64,000 bases of DNA from Scleromitrula shiraiana (taxonomy: Eukaryota; Ascomycota; Leotiomycetes; Helotiales; Sclerotiniaceae), in NCBI GenBank assembly GCA_028455995.1, contig JABELC010000012.1, forward strand, positions 930,001 through 994,000, given 5' to 3'. Position numbers and translations under genes: made by a program. The notes beneath the pieces were generated by a model. The model made no database searches. It was given only the letters and a program-made list of their open reading frames with translations, and was not told where the DNA came from. This document shows, one piece after another, positions 34,331 to 47,191 of the stretch (position 1 is its first letter; the number at the start of each line of letters is the position of its first letter).

Positions 34331-37296
34331 ATGATGACTTCGAACCTTCTTTCGCGGATTTTACCTTCCAATCAAGGGCGATCAATATACGATGAAATAC
34401 GTGCTCATGATGAGGCGTCCGAATTAGATATAGAGGAGCGGGCAGGAATGGAATTTGATGAAGAGAACCCCAGATTTAATGATGATGAGCTGGGCAGCGC
34501 AATGGATGCCTTCGATGCTGAATCCACAACTGAAAGTACGGCATTTCTACCTAATCAACAACAACCTTTTCATAAATCTAAAAGCGATCGAAAGGGTAAA
34601 GGTGCACAGCGTATGAAGTTTTTAGCACAATCGCCTAGACTTCTCGATGAGGATGGCGACGATGACGTGCCTGCCTCCTTGTTGATCGAAGACGATGAAC
34701 ACCCTGGTCCAAGCAGGCCTCAAAGCAGCCGAAGCCGATTGAGACAGAGCGGTATTCACAAGCGGGCATCGGCACCTCCTGTTCCTGGGCCATCTACAAG
34801 AGAAACAAGAGCTCTTTGGGAGACCACACAGGCACAGCAAAAATTACATCATGATGAACAAGGAGGAGGAGGAGGAGTCAGAACGGGACCGCCTGGCGCA
34901 CAACGACCTATTCGCCCAACCGCCATTCTTTCAACTGGGAGTCCCGCAGAAAGAGCAATGTTTCGATGGGTCAATGTCAGAAACCTCGATCATTTCATCA
35001 AGACGGTATATGATTACTTTGAGGGGGCAGGGATTTGGTGCATAATCCTAGCCAAAGTTATAAATCTCCTGTATGCTTCATTTTAACAAGATTTGGGGTA
35101 TAAGACTGACTGGTTATTAGTACACTCATTTTCGTAGCAGTTTTTACAACCTTTCTCACGCAATGCATCGAATACAAGAAGATCCATCGAGACCATGCTC
35201 ACAGTCTGAAAGAAGTGTTAGTTCCACAGTGTACGAAGAAGATTTCGGGAATTTCAAATGTTGCAATATGGCTACTTTGTCTATACGTACTGTATAGAGT
35301 CTACGAGCTCTTTACTGAACTTCCTGGTCTGCTACAAATGCGAGACTTCTTTACCTACCTGCTTGAGATTCAAGATAACGATATGCAGACAGTGTCTTGG
35401 CAAGAAATAGTTGCTAGAATCATGGCTCTACGAGACGCACATCCTATCACAACCGAAAAGACCTCGCCGTTTAATCGAAAATGGGTATTGGGTGCCCAAT
35501 CCAAACAACGGCTGGATGCCCATGATATTGCAAATCGATTGATGAGGAAAGAGAATTACCTCATCGCTTTATTCAACAAAGAGCTATTAGACCTCACATT
35601 ACCAATACCTTTCCTCCAAGGCCGACAATCATTTTCGAGAACTTTAGAATGGAATTTAGAGTGGTGCATATTAGATTTTGTCTTCAATGACCAGGGACAA
35701 GTCAGGCAGCTGGTCTTAAAAGATTCGCATCGTCGAGAGCTGAGCGACGGCCTGCGCAATAGGTTCTTGTTCGCTGGCTTCATGAATGTTATTTGCGCCC
35801 CAGTTATCGTTATTTATGTAATAATCGTGTACTTTTTTAAGTACTTTAATGTATTGAGTTCTCTATTATACGAGCTCGAATATCGGCTGACATGTTTCTT
35901 TTAGCAATACCACAAAAATCCCTCAGCCCTTGGATCACGTTCATATACACCTCTCGCTGAGTGGAAATTTAGAGAATTCAACGAGCTCCATCATCTTTTC
36001 AACAAACGACTCAATATGTCATACCCTTTTGCATCCCGCTATCTCGATCAGTTCCCCAAAGTAAAAACCGCTCATATGGCTAGGTTCATAACATTTGTGG
36101 CTGGTGCGATGGTGTCAGTTTTGGTCATTTCAACGCTATTGGATCCGGAAGTATTTCTTGGATTCGACATCACGCCCGAGAGATCGGTATTGTTCTATCT
36201 CGGGGTGCTTGGATCACTCTGGGCGATAACAAATGCTATGATACCAGATGAAAACCTGGTTTTTGATCCAGAGTATGCGCTACGAAATGTCGTTGAGTAT
36301 ACTCATTATATGCCAAACCACTGGAAAGGTCGACTCCATAGTGATGAGGTGAAAAGGGAGTTTTCCACGCTCTATCAAGTAAAACTTGTGATTTTTCTAG
36401 AAGAAGTCTTAAGCATTATCATTACTCCCTTCCTTTTATGGTTCAGCCTACCAGGGTGTGCTGATCAGATCATCGACTTCTTTAGAGAGTTCACGGTCCA
36501 TGTAGATGGTGTGGGCTATGTTTGCTCATTCGCTGTTTTCGACTTCAAGAAAGGAATGGGAAGAACTGCACCGCAAGGTAGAGCCAGCTCCGATGTACGA
36601 GAAGATTACTATTCTACCAAGCACGGAAAGATGGCTGCTTCGTATTATGGTTTCCTGGATAATTATCTGCTCAATCCAAAGACAGGAGTACCGGGCCATC
36701 ATCCCCCTGGCATGCGCCATCAATTCCAACCTCCTCCCGCATTCCCAGGTCTGATGTCCCCCACACTTGCTCCAGACATGCATACATCAAGAATGGGACG
36801 GAGCGAAGTGCAACCCTCAAGTAGAGGCCAGCATAACGGCGGCACACAAAGAACAGCGCGAACCCCCCGCTTCACACCAAACGCAGGTAGCGGATCCCCC
36901 ATGGCATCCATCCTTCTCGATCCACACCACCAACCCTCATCATCTGGATTCGGCGCGCGAAGCGTGAGGAGAAACTCGAGATCTCGATATCAGGCTCGTA
37001 GGGGAACGAATATTATGGAGGAACCTACGGAGGATGATGATGAGAATGGGAGAGCTGGCGCTTCTGATGGAGGGAAGAATAAGAATAGAAAGAATACTCC
37101 TCATCATGAGGAGGATAGTGTGGAGGCATTGGGGGAGTCGGCGTGGGAGGTTTCTCCTACGAGAGGGGGGATGGATAGGGATGGTGATGAGGAGGAGGAG
37201 GAGGATGATGTGGCTGGTGGTGGTGGGGGTGTTTTGGGACTTTTGTATCAGTTTCAGAAGGCGCAGACGCATGGTAGACCGGGGGTTAGCATTTGA
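34331..37296 (+). CDS. ATG9: Autophagy-related protein 9 (lipid scramblase)
   Basis: Exons 34331-35070, 35121-35850 and 35905-37296 give 953 residues, all in phase. A long acidic, Ser-rich disordered N-terminus (to about residue 210) is followed by the ATG9 core: RWVNVRNLDHFIKTVYDYFE, several membrane helices (WLLCLYVLYRVYEL; VICAPVIVIYVIIVYFF; ITFVAGAMVSVLVISTLL; SVLFYLGVLGSLWAITNAMI), then the invariant FSTLYQVKLVIFLEEVLSII and YVCSFAVFDFKKGMG. The tail is disordered with acidic repeats (DEEEEEDDVAGGGGGV). ATG9 trimers re-equilibrate lipids in growing phagophore membranes and travel on Golgi-derived vesicles. The start could be either of the two adjacent Met codons. Confidence 0.96.
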
Positions 37297-37949
37297 TTTC
37301 ATTTGAGGGGTTATATTCATTATAAGGGAGTTTGGAGCTGGGGACGATCGGATGGGTTGGAATGGGCATAGGCATACGCATAGGCATTAGTGTTTTGAGA
37401 TATCCGATTTATGGAGAATGAGATGTGATATGATAATTGATATAATATTAGTAGTCGAGGAAGAATATCCGAGCGTATGATGAGCAGAGTATATTTTAGA
37501 ATGATATCAATATTTATTTATTTATTTCATATTTAGAAGAAAAGGTCATTCTATCTTTCCATTCTGTAGTACAGAAATTGGATAAATACTATAGGTACCT
37601 ATGTAAGTACATAGTATCAGATGTATTAAAATCGCAACATTTACCTACCGATGAGCAAGGGGTATACAGAGCCTCAGCGCAGATACCTAGGAATTGTACA
37701 GCACGGGATGCAATAGACACGGGATGCAATAGATAGGTAGATGAAACAGCATGTGAAAAGGCATGTTTATTTTTGGACATTCCCATCCTCAAGAGCATCG
37801 GATAGCAAATATTTGCATGTAGCATTTCGCGGTAGGTTGGATAATCGTATGATCATGATGCCATCTATGGGGTGTTAATTAATGGCTTGACAGGTCGCTT
37901 TTGGTGAACGTGCTGTGGGAGGGAGTATCCGTGGGATAGGGATAAGGTT

Positions 37950-38030
37950 TTGGATAAAGATATGGATAAGGATATGGATAAGAATCTGGATAAGAATCTG
38001 GATAAGGATCTGGAATAAGGATAAGGATGA
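37950..38030. repeat. 12-bp tandem repeat, GGATATGGATAA type
   Basis: Six or so copies of a ggata(t/a)ggataa / gaatctggataa unit with regular substitutions. Confidence 0.75.
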
Positions 38031-38042
38031 ATGATTGACATA

Positions 38043-38101
38043 GTTGATTGATTGATTAGTTGATTAATTGATTGATTAATTAATTAATTGATTGATTGTA
38101 T
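38043..38101. repeat. TTGA/TTAA tetranucleotide repeat
   Basis: Alternating ttgattga and ttaattaa blocks, about 60 bp. Confidence 0.75.
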
Positions 38102-39745
38102 TATCGGTGTCGGAGAATCCTTTGGACCGACTTATCTTATTTGTAAAGTATCCACCATCCATCCGTATCATCCGAAGCAATAGTGTTCCTTGAGTTCTTA
38201 ATAATTTGCAGTGTTAGTTTTATTACGTTTGCATGTAAGTCGAGAGATTGAAAAGACAGATACGGAAAATGTATGTCAAATCTTTCCTATATTTTTCTCA
38301 TTTTATATATATCCGCGTTTAGCATGGCTATTGTCTAGAGGAGGAGTACTTTGCATGGGTATTTTCCATCCATGAATTTATTCCTCGTCTATATACTCAG
38401 GAGTTCCGGAGCATAAGAATAATAATAATAATAATAAATAATTCTTTAATTTTTTTTCTTTTCTTTTCTATATTCGAAATTGTATCTTCGTATCTTATTG
38501 TCTTATGTTAGATGACGTCCTCAAACACTGAGGATGAGACAAAGTCAATCAATCCAAGCAATTCCGAGGAAGTTCTTCAATAGTCATACAATTAGACCGA
38601 GATGATGTTGATATTGATGATAAAGAGAATAATGAGAGAGAATAGAGAAGAGAAGAAGCAAAATCCTTACTCTTACTTATGGAAATAGAAAACTGCGAAA
38701 GCGGAGGTTCCAATACTTTGTGGACAAAGATTTTCTTTTTTGTATTTGGAATACGTAATATTTCATGTTGGATTAGATACTTTTGTTTGTATTGTATGTA
38801 TTACAGTCCTAATCTGCATAGTACTGTATCTATTACTATGATTCTACATGCTGTACATCAATTTATTCTTCAAACAATTTGCTTGAATGAAATAGATGAA
38901 ATGGATGAGGGGATCTGGATATAGTAGTATGTAATGCCAAAGAAAAAAGAACGGTTAGTTGGGTTACTGCTTACTATGTTTGATATACTACTCGTTGCCA
39001 TTAACTGACTATTCAAACCTAAATGATGATTAACTGATGTAAGTTTCGTTCTAAGAAGACGCTTAGAATATCCTTTTCTTGGAACATTTGGAATTCTTTC
39101 TTCTTTTAGATATAGCATACTCGAGTACTTAGGTACTTATCATCATCAACTTATACTTAATTAGTTGTTAAAAGGAATAATAACCCTTGAGGAGAAACCC
39201 TTGAAGTTTGTACTTTATTAGAGTAGAAGTTACGTATTGATGTCTATTTTGTTACAATACAAAAATTCCCCAAAGACCTCGGCTCCAATCATATTTCTCT
39301 TTGATTTGACTAAAAATCCCCCATCATCTCAATAACCTTCCACCACACCCACCACACCGAGCCACCACACCCAAATAATGAATCCTAAATCCTAACCCCT
39401 GTTAAATTTTGATAAACGGCTACGGAATTACTTTTTGGAGAGGTGCAGTGAGTGCCAGTGCAGTGCCTCTAAAAGAAACGGCAAACAGAGCAGCATCACC
39501 ACTTTTTTAATTTTTTGTTTGCTTTCCACAATACAAATCCAACTTGAATCAAATATAATCAACCATTTTCTTCCAGTTCAACCCAAAATATATTCATCAA
39601 AAACTTCATTTGAGAATTTCATCTATAATTAATTCATTTTCTCCTAATCATTTCATCTTGCGACCAGTTTGTTGATTCTTAGGAAGTCGACAACCTGGCT
39701 CTTCAATCAGCTCAACTTGGAGGAGGATCTGCGGCATTGGCCCAA

Positions 39746-41102
39746 ATGGCCCAGCCAAATGCAGAACCGGCAGAAGAATATGAGTATGTCTGATCTTATA
39801 TTCTATTCTTGCAATTTTATCTATTTCATTAAAATTGCAGTCATAGATGGCTAATATATCAATCTTCAAATAGATATGAGTCGCTCCCACCAAACTTTTC
39901 CTTAATCCAGAATATGGCTGCGGGCGCCTTTGCCGGAATCGCTGTAAGCTTACATTCGATATGGAAATCATACATATGAATAAGAACTGATGGGGTTAAA
40001 GGAACATACTGTTATGTATCCGATCGATGCAATTAAGGTGATTAGACATTGCTATATAGATGAAGAAGAAGTTATATTGACTAGATGCGCAGACTCGCAT
40101 GCAAATCCTAAGTCCTACGCCAACCGCTGTTTACAATGGTATCGTACAAGGAGGATATAGGATAGCCACTGGGGAGGGAATTATGAATCTATGGAGAGGA
40201 ATGTCGAGTGTGGTTGTGGGAGCTGGTCAGTACCAATACTCGGAAGATCGGTATGGCTTCGAAAAAATATTGATAAGAGACTAGGACCCGCACATGCCGT
40301 CTATTTTGCTACATATGAAGCTGTAAAGCATGTTATGGGGGGAAATCAAGCCGGTGTACATCATCCACTTGCTGCTGGTTCGTTCTTTTCAAAGGTTTGA
40401 GATTATCTAGATATACTGACATACGAATAGCTACTAGCGGAGCTTGCGCCACCATTGCCAGCGATGCTCTTATGAACCCATTTGATGGTATTTATATATT
40501 GATTGCCTAGGTTAATCACTACTGATGAATGAAATTTTAGTTATCAAGCAGCGCATGCAAATTCATAACTCAAAAGCCATGTACAAATCGATGTTCGACT
40601 GTGCTCGATATGTTTACAAAAGCGAAGGGTTAACTGCATTTTACGTTTCTTATCCTACAACACTCTCTATGACCGTTCCATTCACTGCTCTCCAATTTCT
40701 TGCTTACGAATCGATTTCGACTGCTATGAATCCTGGCAAGAAATATGATCCATGGACCCATTGCACTGCTGGTGCAGTTGGCGGAGGTTTCGCGGCTGCG
40801 CTTACAACCCCTATGGATGTGGTTAAGACGATGTTGCAAACTAGAGGAACGGCTACTGACCCCGAACTGAGAAATGTTAGTGGATTTTTAGAGAGTTATA
40901 AGGTCATCCAGCGCAGAGAGGGCTTCAAGGGATTTTTCAAAGGTGTCAAACCTCGAGTAATTACTACTATGCCAAGTACTGCTATTTGTTGGTCTGCATA
41001 CGAGGCTTGCAAGTAAGTATCACTACATCTGCAATTACTCAGCGTTGTACTAACCATCTACTCAGGGCATACTTTATCAGGCAAAACGACATAGCTGTTT
41101 GA
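39746..41102 (+). CDS. MRS4: Mitochondrial iron carrier (mitoferrin, Mrs3/Mrs4 type)
   Basis: Eight exons: 39746-39783, 39874-39943, 40002-40037, 40093-40225, 40285-40377, 40431-40487, 40541-41012 and 41066-41102. Together they are 936 nt (311 residues), every junction in phase. The three mitochondrial-carrier signatures are present: YPIDAIKTRMQ, NPFDVIKQRMQ and TPMDVVKTMLQ, each opening one of three two-helix repeats. Mrs3/4-type residues include NMAAGAFAGIAEHTVMYP. The protein imports Fe(II) through the inner mitochondrial membrane for haem and Fe-S cluster synthesis. The start is uncertain: the frame stays open upstream to a possible acceptor at 39680-39681 (ttcttag then GAAGTCGAC), so an upstream first exon could add 20-odd residues (LALQSAQLGGGSAALAQ). 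Confidence 0.9.
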
Positions 41103-42553
41103 ACCTAATAGGTATAACTTCACCACTGAACGCAGGTCGCTCTTCTAATCGTTAATGATCCGACAACTGAATTACGACTAACCACCTCGCATCTATGCGC
41201 GTTCCTACCTGATGTTGCTTTACGCATGCTATGTTCAATAACATTGCTTGCGATTCATGTAACTGAGTAGGTGATCGAGAAGCTCCAGTTGCGCAACCCA
41301 GCTTCTTGGATATTACATATATATCAAGAATTTGGCCCTTCCAACATTTTATATCCTTGCAACTATCAATGAGCACCGAATATTTTCGATCTGTATATAC
41401 CTTTTCCTTCCTTTTTAGATCTCCGTTTTTATGAACACCCGATGTCGGAAGTCTCGGCCGCGAGTTACTTTTCAGTCATCCTGAGAGTTCTTGGTTGTTA
41501 CTGGCGTTCATCTAGCATTGAATGGGTTGATTGCACTTTTTCATCATTATCATCATGTCATGAATGAAATGGAATGGTTGAATGTATGAATTGAAGGGCT
41601 TTTAGAATCAGGACTGCTGTGTATTTATAATAAAATGAAAAAAAATGAATTGGAGGTCTTTCTTTGAAGGACTTATATATTATATCTGTGGTTCCATATA
41701 TTCGAATGATGAAGAATATTGAAAGTGGTTGAGTTTGATTGTGCGCACATAGTATGTATTTGTATTGATAGGTTTGTATGCTGTCCCTGTAGTCTATACT
41801 CGAGTCTTCAGATCTAATTAATTACACGAGTCAAGAATAGTATTATTGCCTTTATATTTCCCATTTAACCCGTAACCCGTATTGTATACGTAAAGTTGAA
41901 GATTCATAGCCACGTGAGAGAATATATTTAAATATGAATTCTTTTGAATACCTACTTGTCCATAGGTACGTAGACTACAAATCTCAAACTTCAAGTATAT
42001 CACATACATTAATCAGTCTGGCCCCTCCTCATAAGCTCATATAAAAAAACCGCCCCTCTCTTATCGGCAATTCATGAGGCAAGGATAACCCACTAACAAG
42101 CCTAAAATTCCATCGTTGATACGTGAAGCAACCGCCATTTTTCCTTCATACCAGTTCTTGGGAAGTTAAAAAAAGATTTTGAACCAACATTTTGATCTTT
42201 TACTCTTTTACTCTTTTACTCTCTTAACAGATCTTTTCTTACTATAATTATTTATTTTATTCGTTGGGAATAACTTCTTCTTTTTTCTGGTAGCATTACT
42301 CCCTTTTAATTATTGGGTCAGGGTATGGAGTGAATGGGAATTTTATATCAATCAATCAATCAATTGATGCTAGTGTCGGTTTCGCTACGTCACTTGTCTG
42401 CAAAGGGAAGCACATTTGACATGCTCAACCTGGAAATTCATTGAGAACTTCATTTGAGAAACGATTATAATAAACAAAACGTCTTTATAGGAAAAGGTTC
42501 GAAATAAAATAATACCATATTCATGATCTATAGGCAGGGCTTCAGATCTGGTC
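41103..42553. other. Intergenic region, no gene seen
   Basis: About 1.45 kb with pyrimidine-rich stretches (42186-42240, repeated tcttttac) just upstream of the AAA ATPase gene, plausible promoter tracts. No coding frame supported. Confidence 0.5.
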
Positions 42554-45401
42554 ATGATGCGAAACAAATCCTCTTCGGCGCTTCAGAAGACGTACGATGA
42601 ATGTTTCTTGATATGTTCAACCGCTGTGTATTTCGAGGGGCAGGTCAGTTCAGTTCAATCCAGCTCACATCTTTGTAGTTGGATTATTTTGCGAATTGGA
42701 AAATCGAACGACTAACATTAATTATCGCAGGCGAATGAGCCGGAGGCCTTACGATCATGGCGATCGGCTTTAGATCAAATATATTATCACAATGCATATC
42801 GAGTTCCCGCAGGCTACACACCGAAATCCGAAACCGAGAAGGCTTTGATGGATAGTTTGAGGAGCATGGAACTACAATGCAAGGAAAGAATTGATATTTT
42901 AGTAGCATGCCAAAAGTCGCGGGAAGAACAGAATGGGGGCAACACACCACCGGGCGACGCAAGTAGTGGTAGTAGTGGGAAACTCAAATCATTCTTGAAG
43001 GGACGATCATCTTCGGATTCTGGATTTGCTGCTCCACCTGGTACCATTGGAGACGGTACCATTCCTGCAGTTACTTATGATGGTATTCCGAAGCCAGCGC
43101 CGCCCCCATTGCCAAAACGACCTTCCTTGGCGCCCACAAAGCATAGTTCTGAACAGGCTGTTGTTGGTAGTAGAACCAATCATGATGCTCCGACAGTTTC
43201 AACGTCTTCATCGCGACCGCCTCCTGTTCAGTCTTCTACATCATCAGCCACACTTGCACCAACCCATAAGATGAAAAAGCCATCGAGGAGCCCGAGTCCA
43301 GAGAAAGGAACAAGAACTATGCTTCAAACATTGAGGTCGGGCGATGGAAAGAAATCGAAATCATCTAGATCGTCGGGGCCAAAGAGACCGGATAATCCTG
43401 TTACCAATCAAGCTGCTACTTTAGCATGGAAATCTATGAATAAGATGGGGAAAGACAGACTAGGCCGTAGTCAAGATCCAGATACTGATAACAGCAGCAC
43501 GATGTTGACAGATGGTCCTCGTAAATTTAGTACTGCTGATCCATCTACTGAGAGACTAAGTCAAGTACGTTATGATAGTACAACTAGACGACTTATACCA
43601 GATGCGCGACCTGCTCGAAAATCGCCAGTTGATCTGCTTGGAAAAAGTGAATTGGTTGGAGCTACAGGTCGATCTAACGGCTACCCCTTTCCACCAACCG
43701 ATCCAGGTCAACCAGGAGCCGTTTCTGGAACATCCCTTACATCACCTGCATTGAAAGATTTACTACAGCTGGATTCACCACTTATACCATCGTCGGATTC
43801 TCCTAATATCTCACAACAGCCTTCTTCCTCGTCAGTCTCGAATTTTGCACAGCTGAAGAAGGGGCCACCTCCTCCACCACCACCCCGTATACGATCACCT
43901 GGTAAATTTGAACCCCTAAAATACCCGACTTATCTACAGGAGTATCCCGAAACCACGGCAAAGAAAAATAGATCAGAAACATTAGTACCTCAGCGGAGAA
44001 GAGCAGCCGCAAAACCAGCCGATGCCGAGGTCCCAGGGTCTTCCAGTCGGGTATTGAGGAAGCCTGTGGCTGCCAGCTCTTCGTCACCTAGAAAGAGCCA
44101 AGGCCGAGATGATGGAAAACGGTCGCGAGGGAAAGAAGTTAAAAGATCTCCAGATGAAGATTCTTCGCAAAGCGCGCGCGAGGATACTAGTAGTGGAGAT
44201 ATGAGGACACGTCCCAAGAGAAAGCAAAAGCAGGCTATTCCAGTTCTTGCTGATCCTGTAACACCTACTTCTGATGGTTCTATCGACTCTGAACTTGATG
44301 CAGCGAAGAGTGCTTGGGATGAGAAAGTAAAACATTTGATGAAGAATTTACCAAAGGGGGTGGATGAGGGAGCTGCTAAGCAGATATTTAATGAGATTGT
44401 TGTTCAGGGCGATGAGGTACATTGGGATGATGTTGCTGGATTAGAGATTGCTAAGAATGCACTTAAAGAGGCTGTCGTATATCCGTTTTTACGACCTGAT
44501 CTATTTATGGGGTTGCGCGAGCCAGCTAGGGGTATGCTCTTATTTGGACCACCCGGTACTGGAAAAACAATGTTGGCGAGAGCCGTCGCTACGGAATCGA
44601 AGTCGACATTTTTCTCCATCTCAGCCAGCAGTTTGACAAGCAAGTTCTTGGGAGAATCGGAGAAGCTCGTCCGGGCATTATTTTCGTTAGCTAAAGCACT
44701 TGCACCAAGTATCATATTCGTCGATGAAATCGACTCACTTCTCTCCGCAAGGTCGGGCTCCGGAGAACACGAAGCAACGCGACGAATTAAAACGGAATTT
44801 TTAATCCAATGGAGTGATCTCCAACGAGCAGCTGCCGGTAGAGAACAGACAGATAAGGAGAAAGAGAGGGGTGATGCTAGTCGGGTTTTAGTTCTGGCGG
44901 CTACGAATTTACCGTGGGCTATTGATGAGGCTGCTAGAAGACGGTTTGTGAGGAGACAGTATATTCCGCTTCCGGAGGATGAGACGAGAGCGAAACAGTT
45001 GAGGAATCTTTTGGGGCATCAGAAACATGGGTTGGATGAGGATGGGATTGGGGAGTTGGTTCGGTTGACTGATGGTATGGGGGGTTTTTTTTTTTTCTTC
45101 CCCTTCTTTTTCTTTCCTATTTGTCTCTTCTTTCCCATTCGCGTCTTTCCCAAAATCCACATCACTAATCACATAAGCAGGTTTTTCGGGCTCAGATATC
45201 ACAGCACTAGCCAAGGACGCAGCAATGGGACCCCTAAGATCATTGGGAGAAAAATTACTGCAGATGTCGATGGATGATATTCGACCGATTCAGATGGAGG
45301 ATTTTGAGGCGAGCTTGGTTAATATTAGACCGAGTGTTAGTAAACAGGGGCTGCAGGAATTTGAGGATTGGGCGAGGGAGTTTGGGGAGAGGGGTGGGTA
45401 G
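42554..45401 (+). CDS. MIT-domain AAA ATPase (Sap1/Yta6, spastin-fidgetin-like)
   Basis: Exons 42554-42643, 42731-45074 and 45181-45401 give 884 residues. The N-terminal about 85 residues form a MIT-like three-helix region (LQKTYDECFLICSTAVYFEG; LRSWRSALDQIYYHNAYR). Then comes a long Ser/Pro-rich disordered linker containing PPPPPPPRI. The C-terminal AAA module has Walker A GPPGTGKT (about 636-643), Walker B IIFVDEID (about 691-698), arginine-finger region AIDEAARRRF and the sensor segment GFSGSDITALAKDAAMGPLR. The Vps4-like C-terminal helix region (MEDFEASLVNIRPSVSKQGL) marks the meiotic/spastin clade. Yeast Sap1 and Yta6 are the nearest named members. Likely substrates are microtubule- or ESCRT-related, but this is inferred. 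Intron 2 (106 nt) holds a near-continuous poly-T/C tract. Confidence 0.9.
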
Positions 45402-46232
45402 TGTGTGGATAGGTGGGAGTTGTGGTGGCGGTGATGGTGATGGTGATGGTGGTGGTGATTCTTGCGTGTATTAGTAGGATGGATTGGGGGTTTGTATTTG
45501 TTTGTTGTTTCGCATTTATTGGATGGGTTGATGGTATGGTAGGGTCATCGATAGGATTGGTGGTTTATGGGAATGGAATCGAAAGGAAATGGAATCGAAA
45601 GGAAAGGAAATGGAATGGAAATGGAAAGGAATAGGGTGGGAATGGAAATGCAAAGCAAAGGGCAACACAAAATGCAATTGGGAAAGAAGGCCATCGAAAT
45701 CATGGGTTACTAGGATGATACGGGAGTTCGAGATTTATATATGAATGAGCTGGGATTGGTTGGATGGGATAAAATGACGAGGTGAGAGGAAGAAAGTAAA
45801 CTCTTGAATGGTAGAGTTTGCTGTCTTGTATGCATGCTTGATAGTCGTATATCATAGCATGGCTATCATATCTTAGGAAATACATATATACTATTACATT
45901 GACAAGCTAAATTTACTCTTGAGAAGGTGAACTTATTGTAAGATTGTATTGTAGAGTAGTTTGATATGATGTGATGTTAGTGTAGTGTGAATTTTATGCA
46001 ATACATGTAATATAATATAATATAATATAATACAATTCAGATTCTACATATCTATTTGTAAGTATACAATCTTCGTTTAAGTTAATCTGAGCCCCAAAAA
46101 CGCCTGGTTGTATGCTTTGTTTGGATTTTGATATACTCATTTTCTTTCCTCCCTTCCTTCCTTCCTTCCTTCGTGAGTTGGTTCCAAAACTCTTAAGCTT
46201 TTAAATGTGGTGTTGTTTCATGTTGATCGTAT
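45402..46232. other. Spacer with GGT/GAT and GGAAAT repeats
   Basis: Between the convergent 3' ends of the AAA ATPase and uS17m genes. It contains a ggtgat repeat at about 45425-45460, a ggaaatggaa(tcgaaa) repeat at about 45575-45640, taata at about 46010-46032 and ccttccttcc at 46146-46172. Confidence 0.65.
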
Positions 46233-47191
46233 TCACAACAAACCCCATAAACCTCTTTTTCTTTCCGTCGTATTTTTCTCCTTCTCTATCGGTTCCTCTA
46301 CCGCTTCCTCTCGCTCCTTGTTCTCTGTATTCTCTTCCTCCTTCGCTTTCACCGTCTCCCTCTGTTTACTCTCCGCACTCTCTGCACTCTCTGCACTCTC
46401 TGCACTCTCTGCACTCTCTGCACTCTCCGGGCTCTCCGCACTCTCCTCCTCCTTCGCCGTCACCGTCTCCCTCTCCACATCCCCATCAACAAACCCCTCA
46501 ACCTCCCACTTCCCCCCCACCACCCCCCTCGGATCCCTCTCAAACCCCCACTTCCTCCACTCCCCCGCCGCAATATCCACCTCCCTCTGCCTCGTCCTCT
46601 CAAGCACCTTTTCCACCCACCCCTCCTCCTTCCAACCCCCCTCTTTCTCCCTCGGATCACTCTCAAACCCCCATCTCCTGTATAACCCCGCCGCCAAATC
46701 CCGATTTATCCTCTTCCTCAACAATTCCATCTCTCTTTTCTGCTCTCTCTGTTCGGCCGTTAGGATTGCTGGACGCTCGGAGATGGGGGTGCCGAATGGC
46801 GCGATGATGGAGGACACGGTGTGCCGCACTGTTTTGGAGGTGCGGTGGCCCGGGATGATGGAGATGATGTCGCCGGTGCGGAGGGAGGAGGTGGGGTCGC
46901 TGACGAGGAGATGCTGAGTGTCTTTGAAGTGCTGCGGGCATAGGTGAGCAATTGAGGCGGGAGGAAGAGATTAAATGGGTGGGTAAGTTTGGGTGAGAGG
47001 AAGAAGGCAATGGAAGAGGTGAGGGGTAAGAGGACAAGAGGGTAAGATGGTTAAATACGTACTTTGCGAATATGTTTATCCCATTGCTGAGCACCGATTC
47101 GGACTTTTACGGTTTTTTGCATGAGACCTGATGATACAACTACGGCATTGAGTTCGCGCGTCACTTTGGATGCGGCTTTTTGGACCGACAT
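46233..47191 (-). CDS. MRPS17: Mitochondrial small ribosomal subunit protein uS17m, with acidic repeat tail
   Basis: Exons 47063-47191 and 46233-46931 (131-nt intron, junction HIRKHFKDTQHL) give 275 residues. The first about 85 residues are the uS17 OB-fold: LNAVVVSSGLMQKTVKVRI, VSDPTSSLRTGDIISI and TSKTVRHTVSSIIAPFGTP. It binds 16S-type rRNA in the mitoribosome. Fungal mitochondrial homologues carry C-terminal extensions; here it contains two related RRWGFESDPRE / RKWGFERDPRG segments and then a low-complexity tail in which Ser-Ala-Glu is repeated about eight times (the GCACTCTCT nine-base unit at 46374-46432). I chose the Met of MSVQKAASK; the frame is open further upstream. Divergent from VID27. 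Confidence 0.88.
46374..46432. repeat. 9-bp coding repeat (Ser-Ala-Glu) inside MRPS17
   Basis: About six perfect head-to-tail copies of gcactctct, with diverged copies on both flanks. In frame, so length changes would leave the protein in frame. Confidence 0.9.

Larger units (their letters stand above)
37297..39745. other. Long intergenic region with simple repeats
   Basis: About 2.4 kb between ATG9 and the mitoferrin gene. It contains a 12-bp repeat and a TTGA-type repeat (listed) and an AAT run at about 38420-38440. The 81-codon frame at 38679-38924 has low-complexity, AT-driven composition and I do not call it. Confidence 0.55.

Noticed and set aside
38679..38924. 81-codon frame in the ATG9-mitoferrin spacer
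   Set aside because: Hydrophobic, AT-driven composition without motif; no supporting context.
46207..46917. Long plus-strand open frames (200 and 236 codons) opposite MRPS17
   Set aside because: They are antisense shadows of the MRPS17 tail. The Ser/Pro- and Leu/Ser-rich repeats come from reading the same 9-bp repeat and codon bias on the other strand.
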